Source: Guyparkeria hydrothermalis (GTDB lineage: Bacteria; Pseudomonadota; Gammaproteobacteria; Halothiobacillales; Halothiobacillaceae). From it: 64,000 nt of DNA. The translations under genes were made by a program, and so were the position numbers. This document shows positions 61,067-64,000 of this stretch, one piece after another. A model generated the notes under the pieces. It saw nothing but the letters and a program-made list of their open reading frames with translations. It did not search any database and was not told the origin of the DNA. The DNA is taken from the NCBI RefSeq assembly GCF_023555375.1, contig NZ_JAJSEE010000003.1, positions 239,975 through 303,974 of the forward strand. Direction: 5' to 3'. The first letter of the stretch is position 1, and each line of letters starts with the position of its first letter.

Positions 61067-62335
61067 ATGACCCAACGTTCCGATGCCGATCAGCGGCGCC
61101 ACGAGGCGCTCGACTACCACGCCAACCCGCAGCCGGGGAAGATCGCCACGGCGATCACCAAGCCCACCGAGACCGCGCGCGATCTCGCCCTGGCCTACTC
61201 GCCTGGGGTGGCCGAGCCGGTGCGCGCCATCGCCGCCGACCCGGACGCCGCCTGGCAGTACACCGCCCGCGGCAATCTGGTGGCCGTGATCTCTGACGGC
61301 TCGGCGATCCTGGGGCTGGGCGATCTCGGGCCGCTGGCCTCCAAGCCGGTCATGGAGGGCAAGGGCGTGCTGTTCAAGCGTTTCGCCGATATCGACGTGG
61401 TCGATCTCGAGGTCGAGGCGGAAAACCCGCAGGCCTTCATCGACACGGTGCGCCGGCTCGAGCCGTCCTTCGGCGGCATCAACCTCGAGGATATCTGCGC
61501 GCCGCGCTGCTTCGAGATCGAGGCGGCGCTGACCGAGGCGATGGACATCCCGGTCTTCCACGACGACCAGCACGGCACCGCGATCATCATCGCCGCCGGG
61601 CTGACCAACGCCCTGCGCCTGCAGGGCAAGCGCCTCGAGGAGGCGAAACTGGTGCTGGTCGGCGCCGGGGCGGCCGGCACGGCCACCCTGAATCTCCTGC
61701 TCGACATGGGCTTGAAGCGCGAGAACCTGCTGGTGGTCGATCGCGTCGGCGTGCTCCACGAGGGGCTCGATGACCTGCCCGAGCATCACCGCCGCTTTGC
61801 CGCGACGACCGAGGCGCGCACGCTCGCCGACGCCCTGGTGGGCGCCGACGCCTTTGTCGGCCTGTCGGCGCCCAACCTGATCAGCGAGGACATGCTCGCC
61901 AGCATGGCGGACAAGCCGGTGGTCTTCGCCCTGGCCAACCCGGACCCGGAGATCCTGCCCGAGCTTGCCCACCAGGTGCGCGATGACCTGATCATGGCCA
62001 CCGGGCGCAGCGACTACCCCAACCAGGTCAACAACGTGCTGGCCTTCCCGTTCATCTTCCGCGGCGCGCTCGATTGTCGTGCCCGGCGGATCACGGCCAA
62101 CATGAAGATCGCCTGCGTCGAGGCGCTGGCCGCACTCGCCCGCGAGGACGTGCCCGCGTCGGTGCTCAAGGCCTACGATCTCGACGCGATGACCTTCGGT
62201 CCCGAGTACATCCTGCCCAAGCCGTTCGACCCGCGCCTGATCGAGCGCCTGCCCGCCGCGGTCGCCAAGGCCGCCGAGGCCGATGGCGTGGCCCGCACGG
62301 CGTACCGCCCGCACCCGATGCCGGGGGCCGGATGA
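61067..62335 (+). CDS. maeB: Malic enzyme (MaeB-type N-terminal part only)
   Basis: 422 aa. Oxidative decarboxylation of malate to pyruvate with NAD(P). It starts like MaeB (ALDYHANPQPGKIATAITKP, LALAYSPGVAEPVRAI, ILGLGDLGPLASKPVMEGK) and has the metal site (INLEDICAPRCFEIE, FHDDQHGTAIIIAAGL) and the Rossmann motif VGAGAAGTATLNL. The phosphotransacetylase-like C-terminal domain of full-length MaeB is absent; the gene ends normally and overlaps xni by 4 nt, so this is a natural short form. ATG 61067 precedes the conserved start. Confidence 0.93.
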   Translation: MTQRSDADQRRHEALDYHANPQPGKIATAITKPTETARDLALAYSPGVAEPVRAIAADPDAAWQYTARGNLVAVISDGSAILGLGDLGPLASKPVMEGKGVLFKRFADIDVVDLEVEAENPQAFIDTVRRLEPSFGGINLEDICAPRCFEIEAALTEAMDIPVFHDDQHGTAIIIAAGLTNALRLQGKRLEEAKLVLVGAGAAGTATLNLLLDMGLKRENLLVVDRVGVLHEGLDDLPEHHRRFAATTEARTLADALVGADAFVGLSAPNLISEDMLASMADKPVVFALANPDPEILPELAHQVRDDLIMATGRSDYPNQVNNVLAFPFIFRGALDCRARRITANMKIACVEALAALAREDVPASVLKAYDLDAMTFGPEYILPKPFDPRLIERLPAAVAKAAEADGVARTAYRPHPMPGAG

Positions 62336-63249
62336 CCCAGTCCCGCGCCTGGTTGATCGACGCCCACGCCCAGATCTGGCGGGCGTGGCACGTCTACGAC
62401 AAGGGGCGCAGCGATCACGCCGGGCGTCCGGTCAACGCCCTGTTGGGCTTTGCCGACTACCTGCTGGCGCTGCTGGAATCGACCTGGCTGCCCAACCAGC
62501 CGGCACCCGTCATCGCCGCCGTATTCGATGCGCCCTGCGGCCGTGGCCATCGCCAGGCGATCTACCCCGACTACAAGGGACATCGCCCGCCCACGCCGGT
62601 CGATCTCAAGGAGCAGTTCCCGCGCTGCCGCGAGCTGGCCGAGGCGGCCGGATTCGGTGCGCTGGACCACGCCGGTTTCGAGGCCGACGACGTGATTGGC
62701 ACGCTGGTCGGGCGGCTGCGCAACCGTGAACGGGCGGTGACCATCGTCACCGGCGACAAGGATCTCGCCCAGCTCCTGGGTCCGGACGACCGCTGGTACA
62801 ACCCCATGCGCGGCTCGGTGATGGCCTACGGCGACGTCGAGCGGCGCTTCGGCGTGCGCCCGGCGCAGATCGCCGACTGGCTGGCGCTGACCGGCGATGT
62901 CGCCGACAACATCCCGGGCGTGCCGGGCATCGGTCCGCGCACCGCGGCGCGGCTGTTGCGAAAGCACGGCTGCATCGATGGCATCTACGAGAACCTCTCG
63001 GCGGTCTACGGCATGAAGTTTCGCGGCGCGCCGCGCGCCCAGCGTCTGCTGCAGGAACACGAGGACCAGGTGCGCCTGTCGCGGCGGCTGACCGAGATCG
63101 TCTGCGACCTGCCGCTGGCCGAGACCCCGCAGCCCTGGCGTGGGATCGACCGGGATGCCCTGGTGGCCCTGCTCGACGCGGCCGGCGCCGACCCGGCGCA
63201 GATCGAGCGCTGGGAGGCCTGGGACGCCCCGCTCGTGCGTTCGGCATGA
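62332..63249 (+). CDS. xni: 5'-3' exonuclease / flap endonuclease (Xni/ExoIX-like)
   Basis: 305 aa, related to the 5'-nuclease domain of DNA polymerase [19 protein letters not shown] supplies the first metal-binding Asp, then [35 protein letters not shown] and the helix-hairpin-helix [18 protein letters not shown]. The full acidic set (DDV, TGDKD) suggests an active nuclease. Overlaps maeB upstream and rluE downstream by 4 nt each. Confidence 0.92.
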   Translation: MTQSRAWLIDAHAQIWRAWHVYDKGRSDHAGRPVNALLGFADYLLALLESTWLPNQPAPVIAAVFDAPCGRGHRQAIYPDYKGHRPPTPVDLKEQFPRCRELAEAAGFGALDHAGFEADDVIGTLVGRLRNRERAVTIVTGDKDLAQLLGPDDRWYNPMRGSVMAYGDVERRFGVRPAQIADWLALTGDVADNIPGVPGIGPRTAARLLRKHGCIDGIYENLSAVYGMKFRGAPRAQRLLQEHEDQVRLSRRLTEIVCDLPLAETPQPWRGIDRDALVALLDAAGADPAQIERWEAWDAPLVRSA

Positions 63250-63791
63250 CCCTGATCGCTTTCAACAAGCCCTACGACTGCCTCTCGCAGTTCACCCGGG
63301 AGCCGGACAGCCCCGCGGCCGCCCTGGCCGACTGGATCGACCGCCCCGGTGTCTATCCCGCCGGCCGGCTCGACCGCGACAGCGAGGGCCTGCTCCTGCT
63401 CACCGACGACGGGCGGCTGCAGAACCGCCTGGCCGATCCCCGCCACAAGCTCGCCAAGGTGTATCTCGCCCAGGTCGAGGGCGAGATCGACGAGGCCGCA
63501 TTGAGCGCCCTGCGCGAGGGCGTGACCCTCAAGGACGGCCCCACGCGTCCGGCGGGTGCCGAGCGGGTCGACGAGCCCGACTGGCTCTGGCCGCGCAATC
63601 CGCCGGTGCGTTACCGCAAGAGCGTGCCGACCAGCTGGGTCGAAATCACCCTGCGCGAGGGGCGCAATCGCCAGGTGCGGCGCATGACCGCCCACGTCGG
63701 CTTTCCCACCCTACGCCTGATCCGGGTGGCGATCGGGCCCTACCGCCTCGATGGACTCGCCCCGGGGGAGTGGCGCGAACTGAGCGCCTGA
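63246..63791 (+). CDS. rluE: 23S rRNA pseudouridine synthase (RluE family)
   Basis: 181 aa RsuA-family enzyme without an S4 domain, the length of RluE (U2457 in 23S rRNA). [12 protein letters not shown] near the start, the catalytic Asp in [18 protein letters not shown], then [20 protein letters not shown] near the C-terminus. Starts inside the xni stop. A CL element follows about 70 bp later. Confidence 0.93.
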   Translation: MTLIAFNKPYDCLSQFTREPDSPAAALADWIDRPGVYPAGRLDRDSEGLLLLTDDGRLQNRLADPRHKLAKVYLAQVEGEIDEAALSALREGVTLKDGPTRPAGAERVDEPDWLWPRNPPVRYRKSVPTSWVEITLREGRNRQVRRMTAHVGFPTLRLIRVAIGPYRLDGLAPGEWRELSA

Positions 63792-63860
63792 GGGGCCGTT
63801 GCCAGACGGTTGCGTCGCGATCACTCCCGCTCCGTGATTTTCCGAGCCCGTTCGCTAGGG

Positions 63861-64000
63861 AAGGTCTGCACGAATGCCATACCGCTCTGCGCGCCTTGAG
63901 CCGGGCAGATGCAAGGCGCTCGTCCGCCGCGGAAGGGTGATTCCCGCATCCTCGGACGACAACGCAGCAGATGCCCGGCTCAAGGCGCGCCCGGCGGGGC
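63861..64000. repeat. CL structured repeat, copy 5 (cut by window end)
   Basis: Begins GGAAGGTCTGCACGAATGCC, continues with arm 1 (stem GCGCCTTGAGCCGGGCA/TGCCCGGCTCAAGGCGC), internal-loop motifs GATGCAAGGCG and AACGCAGCAGATG, and the apical hairpin CGTCCG/CGGACG. It runs off the window at the start of arm 2. Relative to copy 1 the outer arm-1 pair changes from GTG/CAC to GCG/CGC, a compensated change. Located after rluE, in intergenic sequence. Confidence 0.88.

Noticed and set aside
1..64000. tRNA or rRNA genes
   Set aside because: No GGTTCGAATCC-type T-arm with a matching acceptor stem, and no rRNA-like stretch, was seen on either strand by eye; tRNAscan-SE would settle it.

Overview
The window is GC-rich bacterial DNA from a gammaproteobacterium. 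The gene orders def-fmt-rsmB, LysM-dprA-smg-topA-tsaC-hemF and trkA-trkH are typical of that class. The soxYZ pair, a class I fructose bisphosphatase and high GC suggest a chemolithotrophic sulfur oxidiser, perhaps in the Halothiobacillaceae (for example Guyparkeria). That placement is inference; there is no rRNA here to settle it.

Layout. 1-10.5 kb: fbp (cut by the window edge), a PilZ/YcgR-type protein, a CBM48 protein, moaD with a small membrane protein, asmA, mutY, yggX, a HAD nucleotidase, thiS, ggt and a ubiC-like gene. 10.5-14.8 kb: a flavin reductase, then rpe-gph-trpE. 14.8-16.7 kb: an AT-richer type II restriction-modification pair that looks acquired. 16.7-18.4 kb and 20.9-21.7 kb: two gene-free islands built of structured repeats. 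18.4-25.4 kb: a degenerate GGDEF protein, DUF4282, rlmM, a DUF305 gene broken by a stop codon, a diguanylate cyclase gene split by a repeat, and pap. 25.5-31.6 kb: a DUF255 thioredoxin protein, bioB, comF, rpmE2 and a nuclease. 31.7-38.8 kb: the minus-strand hemF-tsaC-topA-smg-dprA-LysM block. 39.0-50.0 kb: a long plus-strand operon def-fmt-rsmB-DUF4390-ntrY-ntrX-trkA-trkH-lpxL. 50.0-53.8 kb: a second acyltransferase, ttcA, pip and dtd. 54.0-58.4 kb: soxZ and soxY preceded by a sigma-54-type two-component system. 58.4-64.0 kb: bioF, an OmpA-like lipoprotein, DUF192, malic enzyme, xni and rluE.

The most unusual content is non-coding. A repeat of about 266 bp, called CL here, occurs five times (11.4, 17.9, 23.4, 35.7 and 63.9 kb). 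Its ends are inverted repeats and it folds as an outer stem carrying two long hairpin arms. The arms differ in sequence between copies but stay paired, while short internal-loop motifs are nearly invariant. One copy splits a diguanylate cyclase gene and another sits inside a copy of a second repeat family (FH, also a cluster of covarying hairpins), so CL elements have moved. Neither family carries a protein gene. A third set is GTAG/CTAC-bounded REP-like palindromes.

The second highlight is regulatory. soxY has a near-consensus -24/-12 sigma-54 promoter with TTGCAA repeats upstream, directly next to a histidine kinase and a GAFTGA-containing activator. This predicts sigma-54 control of the Sox sulfur carrier by the adjacent genes.
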